Origin: Prevotellaceae bacterium
Lineage (GTDB): Bacteria > Bacteroidota > Bacteroidia > Bacteroidales > Bacteroidaceae
Direction of reading: 5' to 3'
DNA: 64,000 nt
Assembly (NCBI GenBank): GCA_029219385.1
Contig: JAQXTH010000049.1
Location: 36,161-100,160 of the forward strand
Of this stretch, positions 54,407 through 63,858 are shown piece after piece (the stretch's first letter is position 1; each line of letters starts with the position of its first letter). The position numbers and the translations under genes are program-made. The notes under the pieces were generated by a model. The model was not told the origin of the DNA and searched no databases. It worked only from the letters and a program-made list of their open reading frames with translations.

Positions 54407-56497
54407 ATGAAAACAAAAATCAACACAGCCACACACAACGCAAACCCTTTCATGCAATCATATCAAACCCCGCACAACACCATTCCCTTCGACAAAATAA
54501 AACATGAAGACTTCAAACCTGCCCTAATGGAAGGTATGGCACAGGAAGACAAGGAAATAGAAAACATCATAAACAATCCCGCAACACCCACATTTGAAAA
54601 CACAATTTTAGCACTTGAAAACAGCGGAGAACTCCTTTGTCGCACAGAAACAGTGTTAGGCAACCTGCTTACGGCCTGCACCGACGACTTCCTTGAAAAT
54701 CTCGCACAAGAAATGATGCCCGTCATCACCGATCACAACACAAAAATACTTTACAACGAAAAATTATTCGCACGCATTAAAGCTGTAAAAAAAAGCAAGC
54801 CTCAACTTAGCGAAGAAGAACAGACCCTGCTCGATAAAACATACGACTCTTTTGTAAACCGCGGTATCGGGCTTACAAAAAAGAAAAAACAGCGACTTAT
54901 AGAAATTTCAAAAGAATTATCTTTGCTTAAACTTCAGTTTTCGCAGAATGTATTGAAAGACACCAATCGTTTCAAACTACACATCACTAATAAAGAACAA
55001 CTAAAAGGAATGCCGAATTTGCAATTGGAATTAGCCGCCAATGCCGCAAAGGAAAACCAACTCGAAGGCTGGCTTTTCACTCTCCATCAACCAAGTTTCG
55101 GACCACTGATGACATACTGCGAAAACAGAGAATTGCGCCGCAAAATATATGTCGCCCACAACACCCTTTGTATAAAGAAAAACAAATACAACAACCTTGA
55201 TATTGCAAAAAAAATCGTAAACCTACACCTCGAAGCCGCACAACTACACGGCTACAAAAACTATGCCCAACAAGCACTAAAACACCGCATGGCGAAAAAT
55301 CAACAAACCGTTGAGCAATTCATAACAAAACTGCTCAATGCGTACAAGCCCACAGCAATATCAGACTATAATAAAATAAAAACATACGCACAACAAACCG
55401 AAGGCAAAAATTTCAAAATAAAGCCTTGGGACACTGCTTTCTACAGTCACAAACTACAGAAAGAAACCTATGATTATGACGCAGAAATGCTGAGACCTTA
55501 TTTTGAACTCAACAAAGTAATTGACGGAATTTTTGGTTTAGCAACAAAACTATACGGTATCACGTTCAAAGAAAACAACAACATCCCAAAATACCATAAA
55601 GATGTCAAGACATACGAAGTCTTTGATGAAAACGGCAGCTATCTCGCAGTATTATACACAGACTTTCACCCTCGAGCCAATAAAAAAAGTGGTGCTTGGA
55701 TGACAAGTTACCAAGGCCAATGGACAAACAACCAAGGGGAAAACATCAGGCCACACGTTTCGCTTTGCATGAACCTCACAAAACCAACTGCAACAAAGCC
55801 AGCCTTGCTCACTCTTGGCGAAGTCTCTACTTTCTTACACGAATTTGGGCATGGACTTCACGAAATTTTTTCTCAATGTAAATACCAAAGTCTCTCCGGC
55901 ACCAATGTTTATTGGGATTTTGTAGAATTACCCTCCCAATTTATGGAAAACTTTGCTCTTGAAAAAGAATTCCTACATACCTTTGCCTTCCACTACCAAA
56001 CAGGCGAACCTATTCCCGACCAATTGATAGACAAGGTTGTCAACAGCCGTCATTTCAATGTCGGCATGGCATGTTTGCGCCAACTTTCATTCTGTCTGCT
56101 CGATATGGCATACTACACTATCACATCTCCTCTGACAGAAAACATTATAGAATTTGAAAAACAAGCTTGGGCACCTGCGCAAATCGGCAGCCCAACAAAT
56201 ATGCGCAAATGTATGACCACCCAATTCAACCATATAATGACCGGTGGATATTCTGCCGGATACTACTGCTATAAGTGGGCAGAAGTACTTGATGCCGACG
56301 CATACGCAGCTTTCAAGGAAAATGGAATCTTCAACAAAGAGACAGCCTCACGCTTCCGCCACGAAATATTAGAAAAAGGCAACACACGCCACCCCGCAAT
56401 ATTATACAAAAATTTCCGCAAACGCAAGCCTACAATAAAAGCCATGCTACAACGCGACGGAATAAAAACAACAAAAAATCTAAGCACTGCCCGATGA
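54407..56497 (+). CDS. M3 family zinc metallopeptidase (Dcp/oligopeptidase A-like)
   Basis: The 696-residue protein is an all-helical M3 peptidase that trims short peptides. The zinc motif HEFGH is at 478-482 (STFLHEFGHGLHEIF), with the third ligand expected about 25 residues on in SGTNVYWDFVELPSQFMENF. There is no signal peptide, so it should be cytoplasmic or released without one, closer to PrlC/oligopeptidase A than to secreted Dcp homologues in Bacteroidota. Its stop overlaps the next gene's start in ATGA (56494-56497), giving translational coupling. Confidence 0.93.
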   Translation: MKTKINTATHNANPFMQSYQTPHNTIPFDKIKHEDFKPALMEGMAQEDKEIENIINNPATPTFENTILALENSGELLCRTETVLGNLLTACTDDFLENLAQEMMPVITDHNTKILYNEKLFARIKAVKKSKPQLSEEEQTLLDKTYDSFVNRGIGLTKKKKQRLIEISKELSLLKLQFSQNVLKDTNRFKLHITNKEQLKGMPNLQLELAANAAKENQLEGWLFTLHQPSFGPLMTYCENRELRRKIYVAHNTLCIKKNKYNNLDIAKKIVNLHLEAAQLHGYKNYAQQALKHRMAKNQQTVEQFITKLLNAYKPTAISDYNKIKTYAQQTEGKNFKIKPWDTAFYSHKLQKETYDYDAEMLRPYFELNKVIDGIFGLATKLYGITFKENNNIPKYHKDVKTYEVFDENGSYLAVLYTDFHPRANKKSGAWMTSYQGQWTNNQGENIRPHVSLCMNLTKPTATKPALLTLGEVSTFLHEFGHGLHEIFSQCKYQSLSGTNVYWDFVELPSQFMENFALEKEFLHTFAFHYQTGEPIPDQLIDKVVNSRHFNVGMACLRQLSFCLLDMAYYTITSPLTENIIEFEKQAWAPAQIGSPTNMRKCMTTQFNHIMTGGYSAGYYCYKWAEVLDADAYAAFKENGIFNKETASRFRHEILEKGNTRHPAILYKNFRKRKPTIKAMLQRDGIKTTKNLSTAR

Positions 56498-56931
56498 AAG
56501 AAGAAAACAAACAACATACACTGGACTTAAGATATTTACGTATGGCACGCATCTGGGCCGAAAACTCATATTGCAAACGCAGGCAAGTCGGTGCTCTTTT
56601 AGTCAAAAATGGAGCAATCATAAGCGATGGATTTAACGGAACTCCCTCGGGATTTGAAAACATTTGCGAAGACGAAAACAACATTAGCAAACCTTATGTA
56701 CTCCATGCCGAGGCCAATGCCATCACGAAAATTGCGCGTTCCTCGCAAAACAGTGATGGAGCTACACTCTATGTCACAGCCTCGCCCTGCATAGACTGTG
56801 CAAAACTCATCATACAAAGTGGCATACGCAGAGTTGTATATGCTGAACAATACCGCTTAGACGACGGAATAAGATTGTTGGAAAGAGCCGGTATTGAAAT
56901 CAAATTTTTAGACATCGCCAATCTCCCTTAA
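56494..56931 (+). CDS. dCMP deaminase (ComEB-like)
   Basis: The 145-residue zinc-dependent deaminase converts dCMP to dUMP for thymidylate synthesis. Zinc ligands are H71 in LHAEANAI and C99/C102 in SPCIDCAKLI, with the catalytic Glu in HAEAN. The N-terminal YLRMARIWAENSYCKRRQVG and VKNGAIISDGFNGTPSGFEN are typical of the dCMP branch. It overlaps the M3 peptidase stop by four bases. Confidence 0.94.
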   Translation: MKEENKQHTLDLRYLRMARIWAENSYCKRRQVGALLVKNGAIISDGFNGTPSGFENICEDENNISKPYVLHAEANAITKIARSSQNSDGATLYVTASPCIDCAKLIIQSGIRRVVYAEQYRLDDGIRLLERAGIEIKFLDIANLP

Positions 56932-56972
56932 TAAATATTTTCTTTTATTCTCCTTAATATAAAATTAAATCT

Positions 56973-56980
56973 TACCTTTG
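56973..56980 (+). promoter_or_regulatory. -7 promoter element of the ctpA-like gene
   Basis: TACCTTTG matches TAnnTTTG and ends 16 bases before ATG 56997. Confidence 0.5.
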
Positions 56981-56996
56981 TCGGCAAATTATCATT

Positions 56997-58667
56997 ATGA
57001 ACAAAAACAAAAAATACCGCAATTATCTGCCACTCATCATTACAATAAGTCTTGTGGCAGGTATAGTATTGGGCACATTCTATGCCGGCTATTTCCGCAG
57101 CAACCGACTCAGCATTTTCAGCCACACAAACAACAAGATAAACGACCTATTGTTTACAATTGAAGATAGATATGCAGACACGGTAAATATTGACGACCTT
57201 GTCGAAAAATCATTACCCCGCATATTATCAGAACTTGACCCTCACTCCACCTACACATCTGCAAAAAAAGTAGAAGAAGAGATGATGGAATTAAAAGGTT
57301 CTTTCTCCGGAATCGGCATAATCTTCTCCATTATACAAGACACGGCACGAGTAGTGCGTGTTGTTGAAGGAGGTCCTTCAGAAGATGTCGGACTAATGGC
57401 AGGAGACCGTATTGTAAAAGTCGACGGAAAATCCTTTATAGGAGATTTCCTTAACGAAGAATACGCCACAAAAACTCTCAGAGGCCCCAAAGACTCTTCT
57501 GTAAAATTAGGGATTCTACGCGTGGGAGAGAAAGGCATTAAAACATACGAAATAACAAGAGGTGCTGTTCCTGTCAAAACAATAGATGCGTATGCCATGT
57601 TAAACAAAAACACCGGTTATATTCACATCAGTTCATTTGGAGAAAACACTTATGCTGAATTATTAGTAGCCTTAACAGATCTCAACAATTCCGGTTGTCG
57701 TAACCTTATATTAGATTTAAGAGATAACGGTGGCGGATATATGAATACCGCCATACAAGTAGCAAACGAATTTCTACCGGAGAAACAATTGATTGTTTAC
57801 ACAGAAGGACGCAAATCAGAGCGCATGGAATATTTCAGCGATGGCCGCGGAAACTATAAAAAAATACCGCTTGTAGTAATTGTAAACGAAAACTCTGCCT
57901 CTGCAAGCGAAATTCTTGCCGCTGCCATACAAGACAATGACAGAGGTACCATCGTCGGGCTTCGCACATTTGGCAAAGGGTTGGTGCAAGAGCCTATCCA
58001 ATTTGCCGACGGGTCTCTTCTAAAGCTAACCATAGCAAGATATTACAGTCCCTCCGGACGTTGTCTACAAAAACCATTCGTCAGAGGAGAAACCGAAAAC
58101 TACCAAAACGACATCTACTCGCGCTATGTCAACGGCGAATTTTCTACACAAGACAGTATACATCTCAGCGGGAAAAAATATCACACCAAACTTGGAAGAG
58201 TTGTATATGGTGGAGGTGGCGTAACACCCGATATATTCATTGCCGCCGACACAAGCGATATCACTTCATATTTCATGGAAGCCTTCACCTCAAAACGACT
58301 GATTGAATTTGCATACAACTTTACAGACACACATCGAAAAGCACTAAGTGACCTCTCCGATTGGAAAGAGATTGACAAATATCTAAATAAACAAAAAATC
58401 GTAGATAAATTTGTGACTTATGCCGAAAGCAAAGGACAAAAAAGACGCAATCTGCTTATAAAGAAATCATACCAAAGACTCTACAAAACACTTGTCAGCA
58501 CAATAATAAACAATGTGTTGGGCAACAAAGATGCCGTACTTTTCCAATGTCAAAGCGACAAAAACATATTAAAAGCGTTATCCATAATTGAAGAAGGACA
58601 GACTTTTCCCAAGCCCATAACAAACACGTCTACAGACAAACCGAAAAAGAAAAATAAAGGAAAATAA
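56997..58667 (+). CDS. S41 carboxy-terminal processing protease (CtpA-like)
   Basis: The 556-residue protein has an N-terminal membrane anchor (YLPLIITISLVAGIVLGTFY), a PDZ domain (about 85-175) with FSGIGIIFSIIQDTARVVRV, and an S41 protease core. The catalytic Ser is in NENSASASEILAAAIQD and the Lys in TFGKGLVQEP. CtpA/Tsp-like enzymes cut proteins near their C-termini in the periplasm. A C-terminal region of about 150 residues follows, ending in a lysine-rich TDKPKKKNKGK. Confidence 0.93.
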   Translation: MNKNKKYRNYLPLIITISLVAGIVLGTFYAGYFRSNRLSIFSHTNNKINDLLFTIEDRYADTVNIDDLVEKSLPRILSELDPHSTYTSAKKVEEEMMELKGSFSGIGIIFSIIQDTARVVRVVEGGPSEDVGLMAGDRIVKVDGKSFIGDFLNEEYATKTLRGPKDSSVKLGILRVGEKGIKTYEITRGAVPVKTIDAYAMLNKNTGYIHISSFGENTYAELLVALTDLNNSGCRNLILDLRDNGGGYMNTAIQVANEFLPEKQLIVYTEGRKSERMEYFSDGRGNYKKIPLVVIVNENSASASEILAAAIQDNDRGTIVGLRTFGKGLVQEPIQFADGSLLKLTIARYYSPSGRCLQKPFVRGETENYQNDIYSRYVNGEFSTQDSIHLSGKKYHTKLGRVVYGGGGVTPDIFIAADTSDITSYFMEAFTSKRLIEFAYNFTDTHRKALSDLSDWKEIDKYLNKQKIVDKFVTYAESKGQKRRNLLIKKSYQRLYKTLVSTIINNVLGNKDAVLFQCQSDKNILKALSIIEEGQTFPKPITNTSTDKPKKKNKGK

Positions 58668-58732
58668 GTCATAATTACCATTTACAACACGAAAAAAACA
58701 ATGACATTTACCAACAATTAAAAAAAATAGAC

Positions 58733-58740
58733 TATCTTTG
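58733..58740 (+). promoter_or_regulatory. -7 promoter element of the TPR protein gene
   Basis: TATCTTTG, matching TAnnTTTG, predicts transcription from about 58747. This rules out the TTG at 58738 as a start and supports ATG 58792. Confidence 0.55.
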
Positions 58741-58791
58741 CATTCGCTTTTAAAATGCACCATAATCAGAATATTAAAAACACAAATAACA

Positions 58792-59466
58792 ATGGCAACA
58801 GCTAAGAAAAATCAAGAGGCACAAATTCAAGAGCCGCAAGACTTTAAAACTCGTATCAAAAAAAATCCCATCATTAGTTCAATCGTAGGTATTATTGTAC
58901 TTGCCGCCATAGTTTTTATCGGCGTTTATCTCTACAACAAACACGTTGACAGCAACAATCAAGAAGCCGCCACAAAACTTGCTAAAGGACAAGACTATTT
59001 TGCTAAAGGACAATTTGATCAGGCTTTAAACGGAGACAATGCAGGATACCCGGGGTTTATAAAAATAGCAGCACAATACAGTAGCACAAAAAGCGGTAAT
59101 CTCGCCAACCTTTATGCCGGACTTGCATATTATTACAAAGCAGACTATGACAAAGCGATAAAATATTTAGAAGATTTTGACGCACAAGACGATGAGTTTA
59201 TCTCTGCCAACGGTATTGCAGCATTAGGAAATTGCTACGCAATAAAAGGAAACACCGACAAAGCCATCGACTTGTTAAAAAAAGCCGCAAAACATGCTGA
59301 CAATCCTATCGTAAGTCCCTATTGCTTGATTCAGGCCGGCATTTTGCTTGAAAAACAAAACAAAAAGAAAGACGCCCTTGAACTATACCAAGAGGTTAAG
59401 ACTAAATACCCACAAAGCGCAGAAGCCGCAGACATCGAAAAATACATACAAAAAGTTTCCGAATAA
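58792..59466 (+). CDS. Membrane-anchored TPR protein (YfgM-like)
   Basis: The 224-residue protein, starting at ATG 58792 (MATAKKNQEAQIQEPQD), has a cytoplasmic N-terminus, one membrane helix (PIISSIVGIIVLAAIVFIGV) and tetratricopeptide repeats outside, such as GNLANLYAGLAYYYKADYDK, AALGNCYAIKGNTDKAIDLL and LEKQNKKKDALELYQEVKTK. This is the layout of YfgM-like proteins (TPR_21), which assist protein folding at the membrane. It has its own promoter and a terminator before ribH. Confidence 0.88.
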   Translation: MATAKKNQEAQIQEPQDFKTRIKKNPIISSIVGIIVLAAIVFIGVYLYNKHVDSNNQEAATKLAKGQDYFAKGQFDQALNGDNAGYPGFIKIAAQYSSTKSGNLANLYAGLAYYYKADYDKAIKYLEDFDAQDDEFISANGIAALGNCYAIKGNTDKAIDLLKKAAKHADNPIVSPYCLIQAGILLEKQNKKKDALELYQEVKTKYPQSAEAADIEKYIQKVSE

Positions 59467-59525
59467 TAATAATATTCTTTTGTGGTTGCCACATACAACC
59501 ACTCATCATTTGATACACAAACATG

Positions 59526-59575
59526 AAAGGAGGGCAAGACCATGAAAACAATCGTCTATGCTCTCCTTTTATTTT
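59526..59575 (+). terminator. Terminator of the TPR protein gene
   Basis: Stem AAAGGAGGGCA (59526-59536) with TGCTCTCCTTT (59559-59569), one G-T wobble, followed by TATTTT. Confidence 0.75.
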
Positions 59576-59621
59576 AAAGCAAATCAAACACATCTTTCTC
59601 ACATAACCAAACCATCATATC

Positions 59622-60107
59622 ATGTCAACCACAACAAACAATCTCTCACTTCAAGACTTACCTTCTGCCAATGGCATGAGAATTGGCATCGTCGTCTGTG
59701 AGTGGAACTCACAAATAACCCACACTCTGCTGCAAGGAGCAGTGTCTACTCTCAATAAATACGGAGTAAAACCCGAACATATAATCATAAAAAACGTACC
59801 CGGAAGTTTTGAATTGATTTATGGGGCAAATATAATGGTGAAAAGCGGTCTTGTAGACGGAGTAATCGCAATTGGTTGTATTGTGAGAGGCGACACACCA
59901 CATTTTGACTTTATTGCCCAAGGTTGCACCAACGGATTGGCTCAATTAAATGCCACAGGCAATCTTCCGGTCATCTTTGGAGTTCTCACAACCGAAAATT
60001 TTGAACAAGCCCACGAACGCGCAGGAGGTGCTTTGGGCAACAAAGGAGAAGAATATGCAATCACAGCCATACGCATGATAGATTATGCCCGAAGCTATGA
60101 AAGATAG
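59622..60107 (+). CDS. ribH: 6,7-dimethyl-8-ribityllumazine synthase (RibH)
   Basis: RibH makes the riboflavin precursor lumazine from the ribityl-uracil and the C4 phosphate. The 161-residue protein shows IGIVVCEWNSQITHTLLQGA, NVPGSFELIYGA, AIGCIVRGDTPHFDFIAQGC and PVIFGVLTTENFEQAHERAG, all standard. It lies between a terminator and the GH97 gene, apparently alone; other rib genes are not here. Confidence 0.97.
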   Translation: MSTTTNNLSLQDLPSANGMRIGIVVCEWNSQITHTLLQGAVSTLNKYGVKPEHIIIKNVPGSFELIYGANIMVKSGLVDGVIAIGCIVRGDTPHFDFIAQGCTNGLAQLNATGNLPVIFGVLTTENFEQAHERAGGALGNKGEEYAITAIRMIDYARSYER

Positions 60108-60170
60108 CATATCGCCACTACGCTTTTACAAAAAAAACATTAACCACACTTTTATAAACAATACAACAAA

Positions 60171-62198
60171 ATGAAAAAAATCATCTTATCACTACTTGCC
60201 TTTGCTGCCATAGTAACCACACAGGCAGCCGACAAAGTCGAAAGCGTAAGTTCACCCGATGGAAAAATCAAGGTTGAAATCACTTTCGGCAGTGAATTAA
60301 AGTATTCCGTCTTTGACAATGGAAAAACACTGTTAAAAGACTCTCGTATCGGTCTCACAGTAAAAGATGGCCCACAAGTTGGTCAAAATCCTGTTCTTAA
60401 AAAGAAAAACACCGTTACGATAGACGAAGAAATTCCCTCTCCTTTTTATCGAGAGTCAAAAGTACAAAACAACTGCAACGAAATAAACCTCACAATGGCC
60501 GATGGCTTCATACTTACATTTCGTGCATACAACAGCGGAGTTGCCTACAGACTGAGTTCCACACTCAAAAAGCCCGCAGAACTCATTATAGAGAACGAGT
60601 TGGCAGAATTCAATTTCCCCGAAGATTACCCCGCATGGATTCCCTATACCAATGAGCAATACAACCGTTGGGGAACATCTTTTGAAAACACCTACAACAA
60701 CATCAAATTATCAGAAGCTCAAAAAGATCGTCTTGCTTTCACACCATTGGCAGTAGATTGTGGTGGAACAAAAGTAAGCATTATGGAGAGCGACCTTGAA
60801 TCCTACCCGGGTCTTTTCCTTAAAGCAGAAGCAAAAAAACTCACCGCAGAATTTGCACCCTATCCCAAAGCCCACAAATTTGTTGACGGTCGCAAGAAAC
60901 TTGTTGTTACCGAAAGAGAAAACTATATTGCCAAAGTAAAATCTACACGCTCATTCCCCTGGCGCATTATGGTTATCACTCACAAAGACACAGAGATGGC
61001 CCAAAACAATTTGGTTTATGCTTTAGGTTCACCCAATCGAATTGGTGACACAAGATGGATCAAACCCGGCAAATTAGCATGGGATTGGTGGAATGCTCTC
61101 ACACTTACCGGAGTTGATTTCAAACCGGGCATCAACACCGAAACATATAAATATTACATCGACTTCGCCGCAAAACACGAGCTCGAATACATTGCTCTTG
61201 ACGAAGGCTGGTATTATCCCCGCAAAAACGAAAAAGACGACAATGAAACAGTCGACGTTCTACACACTATTAAGGAAATCAATCTACCCGAACTTATAAA
61301 ATACGGAAAAGAAAAGAAAGTCGGCATTGTGCTTTGGATTGGTTTCAATGTTCTTAGCGAGCAATTGGAAACCGCATGCAAACAATACAGCGAAATGGGA
61401 ATTAAAGGATTCAAAGTAGATTTCCTTGACCGCAACGACCAGACTGCAGTAGAACAAGTTTACCAGATTGCAGCCATGTGTGCAAAATACAACCTCTTCC
61501 TTGACCTTCATGGCATGTATGCACCGACAGGATATACTCGTACATTCCCTAACATCCTTAACATTGAAGGTGTTTGGGGATTGGAGCAGGCAAAATGGAG
61601 TTCCAACAAAGACGACATGCCCACTTATTGCGTCACATTCCCCTATCTGCGCATGATGCCGGGTTATGTAGACTATACTCCCGGTGGAATGAGAAACACC
61701 ACAAAAAACCATTTTGTCGGTGACTATTATTGGCCTCAGACACAAGGCACACGCTGCCACCAATTGGGCATGTATGTAGTATTCGACTCACCGCTCACGA
61801 TGATGGCCGACTCTCCCTCTGAATATGAAAAAGACGAAGAATGCGCTTCCTTTATCGCTTCAATACCAAACCAGTACGAAAAAACCATTGTACTTGACGG
61901 AGAAATCGGCAAATATATCGTAACCGCACGAAAAATTGCAGGAAAACATTGGTGGATTGGCGGTCTCAACAACTGGGAGGCACGCGATGTTGAAATTGAC
62001 ATCTCAAAACTCTTCGAGCCCGGAGACAGAGACACATATTTTGTAACAACGATCTATCAAGACGGCGACATGGCCGACCGCGTTGCAACAGACTACAAAG
62101 TCATAGAGGGTCGACGTGTTGACAAAAATACAAAAATCAAAATACACATGGCCAAAGGAGGCGGTTTTGTAATCAAGCTCCATCGCATTGTAACTTAA
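60171..62198 (+). CDS. GH97 glycoside hydrolase, probable retaining type
   Basis: The 675-residue protein has a signal peptide (MKKIILSLLAFAAIVTTQAA), an N-terminal beta-sandwich, a TIM-barrel with LAWDWWNALTLTGVDFKPG, and a C-terminal sandwich, the GH97 (SusB-like) architecture. D417 in GFKVDFLDRND and E472 in VWGLEQAKW fall where, as I recall, the nucleophile (D415) and acid/base (E470) of the retaining alpha-galactosidase BtGH97b lie; inverting SusB lacks that Asp. So alpha-galactosidase or a related retaining specificity is more likely than a SusB alpha-glucosidase. It is periplasmic and not in a polysaccharide utilisation locus here. Confidence 0.9.
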   Translation: MKKIILSLLAFAAIVTTQAADKVESVSSPDGKIKVEITFGSELKYSVFDNGKTLLKDSRIGLTVKDGPQVGQNPVLKKKNTVTIDEEIPSPFYRESKVQNNCNEINLTMADGFILTFRAYNSGVAYRLSSTLKKPAELIIENELAEFNFPEDYPAWIPYTNEQYNRWGTSFENTYNNIKLSEAQKDRLAFTPLAVDCGGTKVSIMESDLESYPGLFLKAEAKKLTAEFAPYPKAHKFVDGRKKLVVTERENYIAKVKSTRSFPWRIMVITHKDTEMAQNNLVYALGSPNRIGDTRWIKPGKLAWDWWNALTLTGVDFKPGINTETYKYYIDFAAKHELEYIALDEGWYYPRKNEKDDNETVDVLHTIKEINLPELIKYGKEKKVGIVLWIGFNVLSEQLETACKQYSEMGIKGFKVDFLDRNDQTAVEQVYQIAAMCAKYNLFLDLHGMYAPTGYTRTFPNILNIEGVWGLEQAKWSSNKDDMPTYCVTFPYLRMMPGYVDYTPGGMRNTTKNHFVGDYYWPQTQGTRCHQLGMYVVFDSPLTMMADSPSEYEKDEECASFIASIPNQYEKTIVLDGEIGKYIVTARKIAGKHWWIGGLNNWEARDVEIDISKLFEPGDRDTYFVTTIYQDGDMADRVATDYKVIEGRRVDKNTKIKIHMAKGGGFVIKLHRIVT

Positions 62199-62218
62199 CA
62201 TCTACAACATAAATCGAC

Positions 62219-62267
62219 AAGAGAGACAAACGACTCCTCATAATTGTTTGTCTCTCTTTGTCTTTTA
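62219..62267 (+). terminator. Terminator of the GH97 gene
   Basis: Perfect 13-base stem AAGAGAGACAAAC (62219-62231) with GTTTGTCTCTCTT (62246-62258), followed by TGTCTTTT. Confidence 0.85.
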
Positions 62268-62292
62268 ACTATCTCCACCATCTTCCTATTCC

Positions 62293-63393
62293 ATGATACT
62301 GAAAAACATTTCAATAATAAACTACAAAAACATCACTGGGGCAAACCTGCCTCTCTCACCCAAATTTAATTGTTTTGTCGGCAACAACGGTGTGGGCAAA
62401 ACAAACCTGCTTGATGCCATATACTACCTTTCCTTTTGCAGGAGTTCCTCAAGCCAGACCAACCTACACATCATACGCCACCAACAAGATAGCATGATGA
62501 TACAGGGCATATATCTTACACCCGACAATGAAGAACTCAATATACACTGCGGATTGCGTCTTGGCCGAAAAAAAACATTCAAAAAAAATGGGAAGGAATA
62601 CAAAAAATTATCTGAGCATATCGGACTGATACCACTTGTTTTGGTATCGCCCAACGATATTGACTTCATTTATGGAACAGGAGAGACACGACGCAAATTC
62701 ATCGACACCACCATCTCACAATATTCCACACAATATCTCCAACATTTAATTAGTTACAATCAATTGCTGCAACAACGCAACGCACTTTTAAAGTCCGAAA
62801 CACCACCCGACGACACACTGCTTACAACCTACGACAAAATAATGTCGCAACACGGAAGCGAGATCTTCAACTACCGCAAAGAATTCATAGAAAACTTCAC
62901 ACCGCTGTTCGACAACATCTATTCCCAACTTGGCGAAAAAAGCGAAAGTGCCGGCCTCGTATACCAATCACATCTCAGCAACAACAACCTCTTTGAAATT
63001 CTGCAATCACACCACCAGAAAGACCACATTGTAGGCCACACCCTAAAAGGCACACATCGCGATGACATAGAAATGACACTCAACAACTATCCCATACGTT
63101 ACGAAGGGTCACAAGGACAAATCAAAAGTTTTCTCACGGCATTGCGACTTGCTCAATACCAATATCTAAAAAAAACAATAACAACAAAAAAACCTCTCTT
63201 GTTATTAGACGACATCTTTGATAAATTAGACTCACAGCGCGTGGAGAGAATTATCCAAATCGTCTCTACCAACGACTACGGACAAATCTTCATCACATCA
63301 ACAAACAACGATATTCTACAACAAGTAATTGCCAAATCAAACCACAACTATCGTTTCTACACAGTAAACAACGGTACTTATGAAGAGAGTTAA
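62293..63393 (+). CDS. recF: DNA replication and repair protein RecF
   Basis: RecF helps load RecA at gaps with RecO and RecR. The 366-residue SMC-like ATPase has a Walker A in FVGNNGVGKTNLLDAI (about 31-46), GLIPLVLVSPNDID, the ABC signature YEGSQGQIKSFLTALRLAQ and Walker B KPLLLLDDIFDKLD. It overlaps the next gene by 14 bases. dnaN and dnaA are not adjacent. Confidence 0.96.
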   Translation: MILKNISIINYKNITGANLPLSPKFNCFVGNNGVGKTNLLDAIYYLSFCRSSSSQTNLHIIRHQQDSMMIQGIYLTPDNEELNIHCGLRLGRKKTFKKNGKEYKKLSEHIGLIPLVLVSPNDIDFIYGTGETRRKFIDTTISQYSTQYLQHLISYNQLLQQRNALLKSETPPDDTLLTTYDKIMSQHGSEIFNYRKEFIENFTPLFDNIYSQLGEKSESAGLVYQSHLSNNNLFEILQSHHQKDHIVGHTLKGTHRDDIEMTLNNYPIRYEGSQGQIKSFLTALRLAQYQYLKKTITTKKPLLLLDDIFDKLDSQRVERIIQIVSTNDYGQIFITSTNNDILQQVIAKSNHNYRFYTVNNGTYEES

Positions 63394-63673
63394 AGCCCAA
63401 CCAATTACAAAATTACTCCAAGCCTTCATGCGACAAGAAGGATTAGAAACGCCATTACTCCAATATCGCATAACACACCAAGGCTGGACTGAAGTTGCAG
63501 GACAAACAATTGCCAACCACACTGAAGACCTTTCAATCTACAATCAAACACTCTATATACAATGTAACAATGCCGCTGTTAAACAAGAGATAATGTCTCA
63601 ACGAACAGATTTAATACAACGACTAAACAAATTTGTTGACGCATATATAATAAATAATATTATTGTGAAATAA
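63380..63673 (+). CDS. DciA-like protein (DUF721)
   Basis: The 97-residue protein has the DUF721 pattern: PITKLLQAFMRQEGLETPLL near the start, then HQGWTEVAGQTIANHTEDLS and LYIQCNNAAVKQEIMSQRTD. DUF721/DciA proteins interact with the replicative helicase and act in its loading in bacteria lacking DnaC. It starts 14 bases inside the recF end in another frame, implying co-translation, a common recF-DUF721 pairing in Bacteroidota. Confidence 0.88.
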   Translation: MKRVKAQPITKLLQAFMRQEGLETPLLQYRITHQGWTEVAGQTIANHTEDLSIYNQTLYIQCNNAAVKQEIMSQRTDLIQRLNKFVDAYIINNIIVK

Positions 63674-63695
63674 TTCACTTTTTTCTTTTATATCC

Positions 63696-63726
63696 TTGCT
63701 TTTATAAGAATTTATCACTACCTTTG
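63696..63726 (+). promoter_or_regulatory. Promoter of tRNA-Tyr
   Basis: A TTG -33 element (63696-63698) and -7 TACCTTTG (63719-63726) are 20 bases apart. The tRNA starts 17 bases later. Confidence 0.7.
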
Positions 63727-63742
63727 CACCATAGAAAAACAA

Positions 63743-63825
63743 GGGTGTTTTCCAGAGTGGCCAAATGGGGCAGACTGTAAATCTGCTGTCTTTCGACTTC
63801 GGTGGTTCGAATCCATCAGCACCCA
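63743..63825 (+). tRNA. tRNA-Tyr (GTA anticodon)
   Basis: The 83-base gene has acceptor arms GGGTGTT/AGCACCC, the anticodon GTA in the loop CTGTAAA, a long variable arm (TGTCTTTCGACTTCG) as in class II tRNAs, and a T-arm GGTGG-TTCGAAT-CCATC. The discriminator is A and no CCA is encoded. An insertion sequence begins about 30 bases downstream. Confidence 0.95.
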
Positions 63826-63858
63826 CAAGACCAAAGAACAAAAAGGCTGTATCGTAAT

